Counted from the first letter of the stretch, positions 35,925-47,363 are shown. The stretch: DNA of 64,000 nucleotides from Embleya hyalina (GCF_003967355.1 NZ_BIFH01000053.1:1-64000); one strand, 5' to 3'. Translations and numbers: made by a program. Notes: generated from the letters alone by a model not told the origin.

Positions 35925-36626
35925 CTATTCGCCGGGTGGTTCGGCGGCGATGGCGGTGGCCGTCGGGGTGATGGGCCCGGTGTCGTGGACGGGGATCGGT
36001 TGTGGCGGCGAGGTGTCGACGGGCAGGGGTGCGGAGAGTCCTTCGCGCAGTCCGGCGGCGAGGAGTGGGCCGTGGACGACGTCGTGGTGGGGGAGGTCGA
36101 GGCCGAACACGGTCTCGGCCATGCGCAGTTCGCATCCGCGCGCCTGGGTGTCGTCGTCGACGGGTGTGCCGTCCGGGGCGAGGAGCCCGGCGGTGATCAT
36201 GTGGGGGAGGAGCCGGTCGGGGTCGGTGCCGAAGCGATCTTCGGGAGCCTCTTCCTCGAAACCGCACACGACCTCGCCGTCCCGGGCGTAAATCAGGTAC
36301 GCGACGGGGTTGCAGTCGCTGTACACGAGGACCGCCTCGGTGCCGGCGGAAACCGTATCGAGGACACCCTTCTTGAATCCGCGGTTCCCGGTGGTCTCCA
36401 CGGCATAGGCCCATCCGTGGGAGGTGCCGGCGCGGATCGTCTCGACGCCGGTGTCGAAGTAGGTCTCGGTCGCGTCGACGAGCCCCATCGGCACCGCCGT
36501 CGTGGGGTCGCAGCCCATGCGGGTGAGCAACTCCGGGGGCTCCAAACCGCGGGCGAACGTGACGCGGTAGTCGGTTCCGAGCTCGTGGGCCTCGCGCAGC
36601 CACGCGATACCGTCCCGGGCACTCAT
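35925..36626 (-). CDS. DUF6461-family protein
   Basis: This is a 233-residue protein with ATG at 36626. It shows GIAWLREAHELGTDYRVTFA, a central WAYAVETTGNRGF, then CNPVAYLIYARDGEVVCGFE and RFGTDPDRLLPHMITAGLL. I assign this arrangement to the DUF6461 family of actinomycetes. The C-terminal 40 residues are Pro/Thr-rich. A truncated paralogue lies at 37046. The function of the family is not known to me. Confidence 0.7.
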   Translation of the reverse strand: MSARDGIAWLREAHELGTDYRVTFARGLEPPELLTRMGCDPTTAVPMGLVDATETYFDTGVETIRAGTSHGWAYAVETTGNRGFKKGVLDTVSAGTEAVLVYSDCNPVAYLIYARDGEVVCGFEEEAPEDRFGTDPDRLLPHMITAGLLAPDGTPVDDDTQARGCELRMAETVFGLDLPHHDVVHGPLLAAGLREGLSAPLPVDTSPPQPIPVHDTGPITPTATAIAAEPPGE

Positions 36627-37045
36627 AACCCCACCGTAGAGCCGGTGTCCGACAATTCACCGGGCCCCGGGCACGCCGGGGCGACACGCTCCGACGCCGT
36701 GGAGCGGACACGCGTGTGACGGATCCACCGCGCGACCGGGCGGCGGCCCGCGACCGTCGAGGCATCGCACGGCCCGCCCTCCCCGCGCAGGCGGACGCCC
36801 GCGACCGGAGCGCGTTCGACGTTCGGCGAACCGCGTGCGGGTGAACTCCTCGCGTGGGGCGCGTTGTTCGGCGTTGTCGGGAACGGTCGTCGCGGCGCGG
36901 GGTCGTGCCGATCACGAACGGCCCCGGCGTGTACCGATGCCGCCGGCGGATACGCGGTTGCCGATCTGCCGCCCGACCGCGCGGGGGGAACCGTCGTCGT
37001 CGGGGCGTGCCGTGCCCGATCGGGTGTCGTGGACGAAGGCCGGGT
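36627..37045. other. No gene seen
   Basis: This is the gap between the two DUF6461 copies. It carries only compositional open frames. Confidence 0.35.
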
Positions 37046-37417
37046 TCAGTACATCGCGGCGAGGAGTTCGCCGAGCTCGACGTCCGCGCAGGGCAGGGTG
37101 GTGCCGAACTCGGTGTGCGTCATGCGGTGGAGGAGTCGTTGTCGTTCGTCGATGCCGTGGTCGTGTTGGGTTCCGTCGGGGAGCAGCAGGCCCGCGCGGG
37201 TCAGGTGGGGAACCAGCCGATCGGGGTCGGTGCCCCAGCGGTCCCGGGGCCGGTCGAACCCGCACACCACGTCCCCGGATTCCGCGTGGTGGAACATCGT
37301 GAGCGCGTTGATGTTCTCGAAGGTGCTCAGTGCCACCGTGCCGTCCCACACCGCGGCGAGGTCGACACCGGCCTCGGCTTCGGTCCACACACCACGCGTC
37401 CTCTCGATCGACACCAT
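37046..37417 (-). pseudogene. N-terminally truncated DUF6461 paralogue
   Basis: About 123 residues remain (ALSTFENINALTMFHHAESG, then DVVCGFDRPRDRWGTDPDRL and VPHLTRAGLLLP). They align with the second half of the intact copy at 35925. The N-terminal half is missing, and immediately upstream lies group II intron sequence, so the gene appears cut by that element or by a deletion next to it. Confidence 0.6.
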
Positions 37418-37544
37418 CCCCGAATCCGGACCCGGTCTGGCCCCAACTCCCGGGCCGCGACCCGAGAACCGGGGAAGTACCGGCTCCGGGACACACCCCG
37501 ACGCCCCGCGTCCCCCCCACGACTGATTCCGAAATACACCCGAG

Positions 37545-38511
37545 GGGAACGCCGGGCCGGTAACCCGGAATACCTCGCGGTGGCCAATGCACTGGCAAGG
37601 ACACGCCGGCGCGGTGACCGGGCCGAGGCCCGCAGACTGCGCCGGCAGATGCACAGCCTTCCAAGCGCCGATCCTGATGACCCGGGGTTCAGGCGGCTGC
37701 GCTATGTCCGCTATGCAGATGACCACCTGCTCGGGTCCACCGGACCGAAGGCCGAGGCCGAGGAAATCAAACAGCGACTGGCGATGTTCCTGCGTGACGA
37801 ACTCAAGCTGGAACTCTCCAAGGAAAAGACGCTGATCACCCATGCCCGAACCCAGACGGCACGGTTCCTCGGCTACGAGATCACAACTCGGCAGAACAGC
37901 ACCAAAATCACCCGGGGCCGACGAGTGGTCAACGGCCAGATTGCGCTGCGCGTCCCACTGGATGTGATCAAGGCCAAATGTTCCCCCTGCCTTGCTCGCG
38001 GAAAACCCGCGAAGCAAACGGCCCTGATGAACAGCGACGACCACACCATCGTCGCCACCTTCGGAACCGTCTACCGGGGAATCATCCAGTACTACCTGCG
38101 TGCCGGTGATGTCCACCGGCTGCATCGCCTGCGCTGGGTCATGGAGACTTCCATGCTCAAGGCCTTGGCAGGAAAGCATCGTTCAACGGTGTCGAAGATG
38201 GCAACGAAGTACAAGAGGACCACCTTCGAAATACCGAACGGGCCCGCATCGCTTTTGAGGTCCGAATCGAACGGAAGCACAGGAAACCACTGGTCGCACG
38301 GTTCGGTGGAATTCCACTCCAACGGCAACGGGCGGAAGCACTTGCCGATCGTGACCCGGTCCGAGTGGACTATCCGCAGAAGGAACTCATCGCGAGGCTC
38401 CTGGCGGATACTTGCGAGATCTGCGGAAGCAAGGGCAATGTGCAAGTACACCACGATACTTGCCATGACCGAATCCATTCGGAACGGCCTGCCGAACCAC
38501 TCACGCAGTAG
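37545..38511 (+). pseudogene. Group II intron reverse transcriptase/maturase, 5'-truncated and frameshifted
   Basis: The frame begins within the RT domain, and the catalytic YVRYADD motif is present (about 37707-37727) with its following helix EEIKQRLAMFLRDELKLELS. The maturase X domain follows (FGTVYRGIIQYYLRAGDVHR). Near 38250 the coding shifts one frame, after which an HNH endonuclease zinc motif appears (CEICGSKGNVQVHHDTCHD) before TAG at 38509. The palm and finger motifs 0-4 are missing. It therefore cannot be active on its own. Confidence 0.8.
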
Positions 38512-38616
38512 TCACTGGAGAGCCGGATGACAGGGAAACCGTCATGTCCGGTTCGGCGGGAGGCCGTGCGGAAAAGGACTCGCCCTTGGCGAGAACCTCG
38601 TCGCGCGGCCCACCCA
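38512..38616 (+). ncRNA. Group II intron 3' RNA domains (remnant)
   Basis: Directly after the maturase stop, GAGCCGGATGACAGG, a GAAA loop and CCGTCATGTCCGGTTC form the hairpin typical of the 3' structural region of bacterial group II introns. It is followed by further short stems to about 38616. The 5' domains are not present in the window. Confidence 0.55.
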
Positions 38617-38763
38617 TCGGGATGGCTCATGCAGCGCCGCCGCCTCGCCCGCGACTACGAAACCCACCCACACCGCTCCGAAGCCATGATCCACCTCGCC
38701 ATGATCGACCTCATGAGTCGACGACTCACCCATGAAAGCACCCCGAACCGGCGCGACCCCTGA
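38617..38763 (+). mobile_element. IS5-type transposase 3' fragment (intron target)
   Basis: The frame reads GWLMQRRRLARDYETHPHRS, EAMIHLAMIDLMSRRLTHES and a stop at 38763. This is the end of IS5/IS1647-like DDE transposases common in Streptomyces. It starts directly at the intron's 3' boundary, so the intron had inserted into a transposase gene. The 5' part of that transposase is not seen. Confidence 0.65.
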
Positions 38764-38802
38764 ACCCGGAACCAAACACGATTCGCACGACAAAGCGCTC
38801 TT

Positions 38803-38955
38803 TTAGGCGATGTCGCGGTCGCCCTCGCCGGGCAGGAAGCAGCCGTGATGGGTGCCGCCGAAGCGGTTGACCAGGCCGACTCAGCGGCGGCCGTACCCCT
38901 CGAAGTCCGCCGGTTTGTCGGCGTCGATCTGGTACTTCGGATGAATGGTGATCAC
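38803..38955 (-). pseudogene. NIPSNAP-family relic
   Basis: From GTG 38955 the minus strand reads ITIHPKYQIDADKPADFEGY and GRR, an in-frame TGA where the family has Trp, then VGLVNRFGGTHHGCFLPGEG and a stop. This is the beginning of a NIPSNAP-type ferredoxin-fold protein with a nonsense change and a lost C-terminal half. Confidence 0.5.
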
Positions 38956-39107
38956 GCGCGCATGATGCCGTGTGGCGGGGTGCGCCGCGATGTCGACGGC
39001 GCGGCGTTCGCCCCGGGCCCGGGGCCGGCCGGAGGGTCCGGACGGCCCCGGAATCGCGCTCGCACCGGGGGTGGTGAGGCTCACCGGGGCGCGCGGTCAG
39101 GGCGGTG

Positions 39108-40816
<1,709 letters not shown>

Positions 40817-40849
40817 GGCATACTCGTGAGTAACATGTGGGCGATCCCG

Positions 40850-40871
40850 AGTACTTGCCCAGTACTTGCCC
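40850..40871. repeat. Tandem 11-base direct repeat AGTACTTGCCC
   Basis: Two exact adjacent copies of AGTACTTGCCC lie upstream of the cholesterol oxidase palindromes. They could be regulatory or incidental. Confidence 0.4.
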
Positions 40872-41039
40872 ACGGGTCGCGCAGCGTCGATCGGTGGTCA
40901 CGCAAGCGGCTGTGCGGGCGGCCCCGGAGACGGTTGGGCAGACGGGCGCACAAGCGGCCACGCCGGGCGCGGGGGAGCCCCGGCCGAGGGGTCGTCCCCC
41001 GCACTCGGGGTCGGTTCGACGATCGCGGGTCGTGAAGGG

Positions 41040-41330
41040 TTACCGCTGCCGGGAGTTCAGGCGCATACCGAGCAACCGACCGGGCCAGGACGGATGTCCG
41101 GGGCGCTCGACCGCGAATTGCGTCAGGGGGCTGAAGCCGAATGTCCGGTACTGCTCGACGAGCGCGCCGTCGCCGCCGGCGTAGCAGTCGACCCGGATCA
41201 GGTCGACGGCACGACGGGTCGCCTCCCGGCGTACGTCCTCGATCAGCGCGGCGCCGAGGCCCCCGCTCCGGCGAAGCGGCGGTCGGTGACCAGCGATCCG
41301 GCAACAACGGCTCGATCGACGCCCACTGGC
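41040..41330 (-). pseudogene. GNAT acetyltransferase, frameshifted
   Basis: The end of the minus-strand frame reads GLGAALIEDVRREATRRAVD, LIRVDCYAGGDGALVEQYRT and FGFSPLTQFAVE, the acetyl-CoA-binding and C-terminal part of a GNAT fold. The preceding segment (SLVTDRRFAGAG) lies in a different frame, and the N-terminal half is not recoverable. It is a broken gene. Confidence 0.5.
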
Positions 41331-41364
41331 CATCGACCAGGCCCCCACGAGCACCCACATCACA

Positions 41365-42063
41365 TCACGCGCAAGCGGACGCACTCTTCTTCCCGCTGGT
41401 TGTTGCCCATGGACCGAGCGCGAACCGGTCCCCGTCCCGTCGTACCTCCAGGGCCCCGGCGCCACCGAAGTGCGCGGGAACGAGCAACTCCCGTTCATCA
41501 GCCGCCCTCCCCAGAATCCGACGGCGACTGGTCACCGCTTGTTCGGGGGCCAGGCAGGCGTTGCTGTTGCAACAGGGCTCAAGGATCTGCACCGGGCTGT
41601 GCAGCAGATCTCCGACGAAGACGGCCCGGTCGCCGGGAATGAGGTATTGGGCGTTGGGGAACGCCGGTACCCACTGCCCGTCCGCGTCGACGGTGTTCCA
41701 GCCGACGTGGTCGACGTGGACGTGGGTGTTGATGACGACGTCGACATCCTGCGGGCGGACATCGGCCCTCGCCAGGAGGTGGAGGAAATCACTGTGCGAG
41801 TGGTGGAACGGCCCCATTCCGGGTTGCTCACGCCCGTTCCCCGCTCCGGTGTCGACCAGGACGGTCCGGCCCGCACTGCGCAACACCCAGCTCTGCAAAG
41901 CAAGCACCGCCAAGTCGCCGTCCGGCTCCCGGTGGTCCGGTGCTGGCCAGTCCTCGTTGTCCTTCCACACATCGGCGGCAGCTCCCGGGAACATGTCGGA
42001 GGTAGGCAGGAACGGTTCGTACCACTCGACAACCCGGATGATCTCGACGTCCCCCAGCACCAT
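41365..42063 (-). pseudogene. MBL-fold metallo-hydrolase with internal deletion
   Basis: This is a 232-residue frame from ATG 42063. The beta-lactamase-fold core starts normally (VEIIRVVEWYEPFLPTSDMF, LVDTGAGNG) and has the zinc motif THVHVDHVGW. After FPNAQYLIPGDRAVFVGDLL it jumps to HSPVQILEPCCNS and ends near PAHFGGAGALEVRRDG. Relatives are about 300 residues; some 70-80 residues between YLIP and DRAVF are missing, including the part that normally supplies a further zinc His and substrate-pocket residues. The frame is intact but probably non-functional. Confidence 0.6.
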
Positions 42064-42369
42064 GCTCCGCACGCTCTCGTTCTCGTTCGTCACGAGAGCG
42101 ATGCGACTCGAGCAGCGACGATACGACCGCGGTGAGGCCCGGCGAGGCGGTCCCGATGTGTTCGGTGGTGCGCGTCGTGTCGGCCCGGCACGGCGGCCCG
42201 GACGAGGCCTCGCTGCGGTTCGCCGCCCACGAGATGCCGCGCGCGTTCGGGCTTTCCCGGCCGTCGACCGGCGATCCGGCCGAAGGCGTCGCGTCCGACC
42301 TACCCGAGGCCCCATCGAATACCCGGATGTCCGTGCCACGACCCCCGCCCTGCCGCCGGCGTCGCCGTC

Positions 42370-43181
42370 GTGCCCAAGTCCCGCCGCCGCCGCGAGCTGT
42401 CCGGTCGACGTCGAGCCGAATCGCGGTCCGGGCCGCGCAAGGATCAGCCGCCGCGTCCGCTCACGAGCGAGGAGAAGGCGTACGCCCGCCTGTTCGCGGC
42501 CCTGGACGCGGACACCAGCGAATCCGCGCACTTGGTGTGCCTGCCGCCGTTGTTCGTCGATTACCACGCCACACAGATGGGGGACCCCCTCCAACGTTGT
42601 CTCGACGACGCCCACCTGGGCCTGCGCGCCGAGGTGCGTGTCGCGGAGCTGACGATCACCGACGCCCGCGACGGCTCCACCACCGTCCACGGCACCCTCG
42701 AACCCCGCCTGCGTGGCGACGTCTTCCACGGACACACCTTGGTGTGGCTGGTGAACACCGGCCACCTCGTAGACCCCACGCCCGACCGGTTCGAGCCCCC
42801 GGTGGCCCTGGACCGGAGACCGGTTGTCGCCGCCGTCGCACCCGCACCGCACACGAGCACCGAACCGTTCGAGATGAGTATGCACCGCGAACACCTCCTG
42901 CTGACCCGCGCGTTGGCCCCGCCTGCGGCGATCGTGGCCCTGCTTGCCGACCGTCTTTCCCCGCCCCGGGCCCGCCGCATTCCCCACGCCCGGGTGGCGG
43001 CCCTGGTCCGGGCCGCTCGCGACCTCCGGACGGCCCCTCCGACGGGGACCCGAGGTTCGTGGTGCCCGCGCCCACCGGCGAACCGGTCCATGCCCGCCTG
43101 GACCAACTGCCCCTGGCCGCCGACGTCCCCACCGCCGCCGGATACGAGATCGCCCGCAGCGAGAACCGACCCGATCGCTGA
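42370..43181 (+). pseudogene. Hypothetical protein, frameshifted near its end
   Basis: From 42370 the frame encodes a basic N-terminus (PKSRRRRELSGRRRAESRSG) and a folded middle (SEEKAYARLFAALDADTSES, then TTVHGTLEPRLRGDVFHGHT). Near 43040 the codon-typical reading moves to another frame (DGDPRFVVPAPTGEPVHARL, then a YEIARSENRPDR end at 43181), while the original frame runs on as Pro-rich noise to 43218. No function is recognised. One indel would restore a protein of about 270 residues. Confidence 0.5.
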
Positions 43182-43476
43182 ATCCTCGGGTCGAGCACCG
43201 TACCGGCCGGGCAGATGAAGCGCACGAGCGACGAACGGGCGCCCGCCCGATACCGCCTTGCCCGTCGGTGTGATTCCGGGGGTGGTGGTTGGTGTGTGGC
43301 CGGGGGTGGGGCGGTGGTGTGTCTCGGCGAGGTGGTCCAGGCGAATCGTGTCGAGGCCGGTTTTGGTGATGCGTTCGGTGTCGTCGACGATCGCGGACGG
43401 TGGGGCGTTGTTGCTCGTTCCGTCGTTCCGTCATTCCGCCGGTGCGTCGGTGTGGGTGTGGGTGTCCGTGTGGGCA

Positions 43477-44394
43477 TCACGCTAGGTGGCGTGTCAGCCA
43501 GGACAGGGCGTCCTGGTCGTGGTCCGTCATCCAGTGACCGGCATCGGGGTGTACCCGCAGTTCGGCATGGGGCAGCAGGGTCAGGTAGGCGGCGCCGTGC
43601 GAGGCCGGCACCAGAACGTCGGCGCCTCCGTACACGAGCAGCGTGGGCGTGGTCACCGCCGACGGATCGAATCCCCACGGCCGGCCGAAGAGGGCCAGGT
43701 CGTCCTCCACCCAGCCGTTCAGCCCGCCGTCCACCCACTCGCGTTCCTCGACCGCCTCCTCGGCGCGCACGGCCTCGCGGGTGAGGATCTCGCGGTCGGA
43801 CGCCGGGAGTTGGGCCAACCACGCGTCCATGGGCACGTCGCCGCCGGCGGCCGCCTCGACGAACCTTCTCAGCGGGACCTCGCCGAGGCGGGCGGCGGTG
43901 ATCTCCTCGACGGTTTCCGCGCACATGCCCTCCGTGGTGTCGAATCCGTCGGCCTCGACCGGGCCGAGCCCCACGCTGACGCACAGCGCGCCGACCCGGT
44001 CGCCCAACAGCGCCGCGGCGGCCAGTGCGTGCGGTCCGCCGCCCGAGACTCCCATGACCGCGAATCGACCGATGCCGCACGCGTCGGCGACCTGCTCCGT
44101 CCACCGGGCGGCGTCGCCCACCGTTCGCCCCGGCTGGTCGTGGGAGCGCGCCCATCCGGGGCGGTCGAAGGTGACCACCCGCACGCGTGCGCGGTCCGGG
44201 CCGTGCCAGCCGCCCGGTACGGCCGCGCTGGAACTCGGCGTCCCGTGGTGGTGGATGACCGCGGGTGCCGAGCGCGGACCCCATTCGCGAATCAGCAGCG
44301 TGCCGCCCCGGCCGGTGTCGACGGTCGATTCGCGGCACGGCGGTGTCGGCAGCGGTGCCGGGGTGTGACCCGGACGTGCGTACTCCGCGCTCAT
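43477..44394 (-). CDS. Alpha/beta hydrolase
   Basis: This is a 305-residue protein; ATG 44394 overlaps the previous stop (ATGA). The oxyanion HHHGTPSS region, nucleophile elbow GVSGGGPHALAAA, acid near VYGGADVLVP and terminal His in HPDAGHW complete the Ser-Asp-His set. The cap region (about 135-230) is helical. The type is close to the HG-motif hydrolases (lipase/esterase or proline-iminopeptidase-like) of actinomycetes. It is co-transcribed with the M24-fold gene, so it may hydrolyse an ester or amide in the same pathway. Confidence 0.8.
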   Translation of the reverse strand: MSAEYARPGHTPAPLPTPPCRESTVDTGRGGTLLIREWGPRSAPAVIHHHGTPSSSAAVPGGWHGPDRARVRVVTFDRPGWARSHDQPGRTVGDAARWTEQVADACGIGRFAVMGVSGGGPHALAAAALLGDRVGALCVSVGLGPVEADGFDTTEGMCAETVEEITAARLGEVPLRRFVEAAAGGDVPMDAWLAQLPASDREILTREAVRAEEAVEEREWVDGGLNGWVEDDLALFGRPWGFDPSAVTTPTLLVYGGADVLVPASHGAAYLTLLPHAELRVHPDAGHWMTDHDQDALSWLTRHLA

Positions 44395-45641
44395 CGGTCC
44401 GCCACCTGGAGTTCGGGGGCGAGGGCGGAGAGGAACCGGGGCCCGTCGTCGGTGAACACGACCGTGTCGACGAGCGCCACGGTGTTCCAGGTCTCCACGT
44501 CCGTGACCGTGCCGGCCTCGATGGGGGAGTCGACCGACTCGTCCATACCCCAGGTGAGTTCCCCGACCCAGTCGGCCGGCGGGACGCTCAGCCCGAGCTC
44601 GTAGCCGCACGCGCCGCCGCCCAGGCCGGTCTTGGCGTGGTACTCGTTCAGCCGCGCCGTCAGCTCTCCCCAACTGTTGCCGACCCGCCCGTACGTGCGG
44701 AGCACGTCGTAGGCGCCGGCCGCAACCCCGGTGAGATCGTGCAGTTCGCGAGGAGCCGCACCGATGAAGTACGGGCGGGTGGTGCGTACGTGATACCCGT
44801 CGTAGACGCCGGCGACGTCGGCGTGGAACAGGGTCTCGGCACCGAGTGGGCGACGTGAGCTGATCCGGTGCAGCGAGGGCATGAGCGGCCCGGACGCGAT
44901 GGTCTCGTGCAGCGCCGCCGGTTCGCCACCCGCGCCGACGTTGGCGTTCATGTAGAGCGCCCACGCCTGGAGTTCGGTCGTGTCGGCGGTGACGTGCGTC
45001 CGCAACGCCGCGAGGCCCGCGTCGCAGGCGTGTTGGGCACGTTCGAGCTTGGCGATCTCGACCTCGGACTTGACGCACCTGGCCCGGCGCAGGGGTACGG
45101 ACACGTCGACGGTGCGGCATCCCGTGTCGTGGAGCGCCGCCTCGATACGGCGGGTGATCGCCGGGTTGGGCAGACAGCTCCACAACTCCAGCCCGACCGT
45201 ACAGTCACGCCAGCCGTGTTCGGCCAGCTGGGCGGGCAGAAAGGCCAGATACTCGTCGAGCGTCGGTTCCGCGAGCCCGTTGCCGACGGGAACCGCGCGG
45301 ATGTCCTCGACAACGGAGGTCGCCCTGACCAGTCCGATGTGATCGGGGACCTCGATCATGAAAACCGGGTCCTCGGTGGCGTGGACGACGGTGCACTGGG
45401 TGGGGGGCAGCGTCGTCGAGGAGTGGTGGCGGTACCAGCGGGAGCGGTAGCCATGGAGCCAGGCCATCGTGTCGGGGGCGGTGACGACGGCGACATCGAC
45501 GCCGGCGGCCCGCAGTCGGCGGCGCAGTTCGCCGAGTCGTCGTGCGTACTCGACATCGTCGAAGGCGCGGTCGACGAAGTCTGCCGCCGTGTACAGGTGT
45601 TGCCGCCCGTCGATGAAATCGCGAAGCTGCCGGTGTTCCAT
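44391..45641 (-). CDS. M24/creatinase-fold hydrolase (Xaa-Pro peptidase-like)
   Basis: This is a 416-residue protein with ATG at 45641. The N-terminal creatinase domain (AGVDVAVVTAPDTMAWLHGY) is followed by the pita-bread domain (VKSEVEIAKLERAQHACDAG, TLFHADVAGVYDGYHVRTTR, GTVTDVETWNTVALVDTVVF). In active metallopeptidases a second Asp follows GY and a His lies in GHGIG; here these positions read GYHVRTTR and GYELGLS, so at least two metal ligands are lacking. It may therefore be a creatinase-like, metal-independent hydrolase acting on a small C-N substrate. Confidence 0.75.
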   Translation of the reverse strand: MEHRQLRDFIDGRQHLYTAADFVDRAFDDVEYARRLGELRRRLRAAGVDVAVVTAPDTMAWLHGYRSRWYRHHSSTTLPPTQCTVVHATEDPVFMIEVPDHIGLVRATSVVEDIRAVPVGNGLAEPTLDEYLAFLPAQLAEHGWRDCTVGLELWSCLPNPAITRRIEAALHDTGCRTVDVSVPLRRARCVKSEVEIAKLERAQHACDAGLAALRTHVTADTTELQAWALYMNANVGAGGEPAALHETIASGPLMPSLHRISSRRPLGAETLFHADVAGVYDGYHVRTTRPYFIGAAPRELHDLTGVAAGAYDVLRTYGRVGNSWGELTARLNEYHAKTGLGGGACGYELGLSVPPADWVGELTWGMDESVDSPIEAGTVTDVETWNTVALVDTVVFTDDGPRFLSALAPELQVADR

Positions 45642-45870
45642 GTGGGACGTCCATCCGCTGTTTCGTGCGGGCCGCGGGTCGCGGCCTCGTCCAGGCCGTC
45701 AGTCTGGTGGCGCCGCGGGCCGGAGTCTCGCGACAGGTGTCGTCCTCCGGGCGCGCGGACACCACGAATGACGCGCACGGCGTCGAGGCCCGCCACGGGC
45801 CGCTGCGCCGACCGTCCGGCGCCGACTGTCCGGCGGCGGCTGCTCGGGACCGGCCCTCGGTGCGGGACGC

Positions 45871-47079
45871 TCAGGGGTGGCTGACCGTGAGCCAGGCATG
45901 CACGGCCAGCCTGGTCCGGCCGTCGTCCAGGTCGAGCCCGGTGACCTCCTGCAGCTTTCTGACCCGGGCGTAGATCGTCGCGCGGTGTACGCCCAGCGCC
46001 GCGGCGGTGTCCGTGGCGTTGCCCGCGTGCGCCAGGTGGGCGCGCAGGAAGGCCAGGGTGTCCGCGCCCATCCCGGACAGACGGGCGAATTGCGTCGGGA
46101 CCAGGTGCGGCTCGGGCCGCGGGGCCAGATATGTCGCCAACGCCGCGGCGACCGGGTGGTCCTGCCAGACGGTGACGCGGGACTGCTCGGCGCGGCCGAT
46201 CCCGATGGCGACGAGCGCCTGCTCGTACGAGTGGACGGAGTCCTGCAGCGCATCGACCGGCGCGCCGACACCCACGAAGGAGTGTTCGGCGAATCGAGCG
46301 TCGTAGGCGTGCAGTTCGCGGGCGACACCCGCGGCGATCGCCTGGAGTTCGTCGCGCGGCGGCGTGTTCCGGTAGCCGATGAGCGCGAACGATTCCGGGA
46401 CCGTCGGCGCGAACGAGTAGGCGTCCGTCATCAGGGTGGGCAACGCCCGCCACAACGCGAAGGCCAGAATGTCCTGCGGAGAGGTCCCGCCCCACGGCGC
46501 CCAGTCCTCGGGCACGGCGACGGCGAACGCCACGAAGGCCCGGACACGGTTGAACATGCCGAGGTCGTGCAGTTCGCGAGCGGCGCTCTCGCGGCCGGCC
46601 GGCACCGGATCGAGCAGCCCGAGCAGGGCCGATTCGATCTCCTCGTCGATCGCCTTCACGTCGTGCACGTGCCGGAAGAGGATGTGCTCCAACGTCTCGC
46701 AGAACTCCACGACGAGCTCTTGAGCCTGCGCGGTCGGCGGCTCCCCGTCCGGCAGCGTGATCCAGAGGTAGCCGAGGGTCTCGAAGCGCGACCGCAGCGG
46801 TACGCACCAGCGGTCGTACGCCAGTCCCACGGCCGGATCGGCCGGGATGACGGCCGCCCCCCGCCACTTGTGCACGCCGCACGCCGCGACGTGCGCCTTC
46901 TGCCCCGCGGTCGCCTCACGCGTGAGCAGGGCGTTCAGCCGAGCGTCGTCGGCGTCGTCGAAGTGCGAAGAGCACACCATCAGGCGCAGGTCGGGATCGT
47001 CGACGGCGACCGCACGACGAAGACTTTCGGACAGTCGGTCGACAATCTCCTGAAGTACATTCACCACCACGGCGGTCAT
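45871..47079 (-). CDS. PucR/CdaR-family transcriptional regulator
   Basis: This is a 402-residue protein from ATG 47079, whose GGGAG ribosome site is directly adjacent. GTG 47070 would have better spacing, so the start could be three codons later. The C-terminal PucR helix-turn-helix reads AHLAHAGNATDTAAALGVHR followed by ATIYARVRKLQEVTGLDLDD. The N-terminal 250 residues contain a GAF/GGDEF-like middle. It lies between the M24/hydrolase pair and the divergent transporter, which it probably controls. Such regulators commonly sense purine- or amino-acid-derived ligands. Confidence 0.85.
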   Translation of the reverse strand: MTAVVVNVLQEIVDRLSESLRRAVAVDDPDLRLMVCSSHFDDADDARLNALLTREATAGQKAHVAACGVHKWRGAAVIPADPAVGLAYDRWCVPLRSRFETLGYLWITLPDGEPPTAQAQELVVEFCETLEHILFRHVHDVKAIDEEIESALLGLLDPVPAGRESAARELHDLGMFNRVRAFVAFAVAVPEDWAPWGGTSPQDILAFALWRALPTLMTDAYSFAPTVPESFALIGYRNTPPRDELQAIAAGVARELHAYDARFAEHSFVGVGAPVDALQDSVHSYEQALVAIGIGRAEQSRVTVWQDHPVAAALATYLAPRPEPHLVPTQFARLSGMGADTLAFLRAHLAHAGNATDTAAALGVHRATIYARVRKLQEVTGLDLDDGRTRLAVHAWLTVSHP

Positions 47080-47363
47080 CTCCCTACGGCCCCTGCACGA
47101 CATCCGGAGGGAGGACGATGCCACACTTCCGACAATTGTCGCGAGCTCGGAGCCGCGCGGCGGCATAGCTTGACTCGGCGCTCACATCCATGCGGCAGCA
47201 CTCCGCCCCATCGCCTCGCCTGCCCGAGGCCGGGCCGCCCCCACCGGGCGCACCGACCCCGGAGTGCCTGCCGAGATGGCCTGAATCCGCCGAGGCATCC
47301 GCCGCCCCCGTCCCGCCCTCGCCGCACGGCCGAGGGTAGGCCCGAACCCCGCCTGGAGTCCGT
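47080..47363. promoter_or_regulatory. Divergent regulator/transporter promoter region
   Basis: This 284-base gap lies between the PucR-type gene and the divergent transporter gene and should hold both promoters and the PucR site. The TCCGACAATTGTCGGA-like stretch near 47125-47140 (ACTTCCGACAATTGTCG) contains the 12-base palindrome CGACAATTGTCG, a candidate operator. Confidence 0.45.

Noticed and set aside
42132-42369. Start of a longer plus-strand open frame before the hypothetical gene at 42370
   Set aside because: The sequence before 42370 lacks protein character; only the later part matches the codon-typical end of the frameshifted gene.
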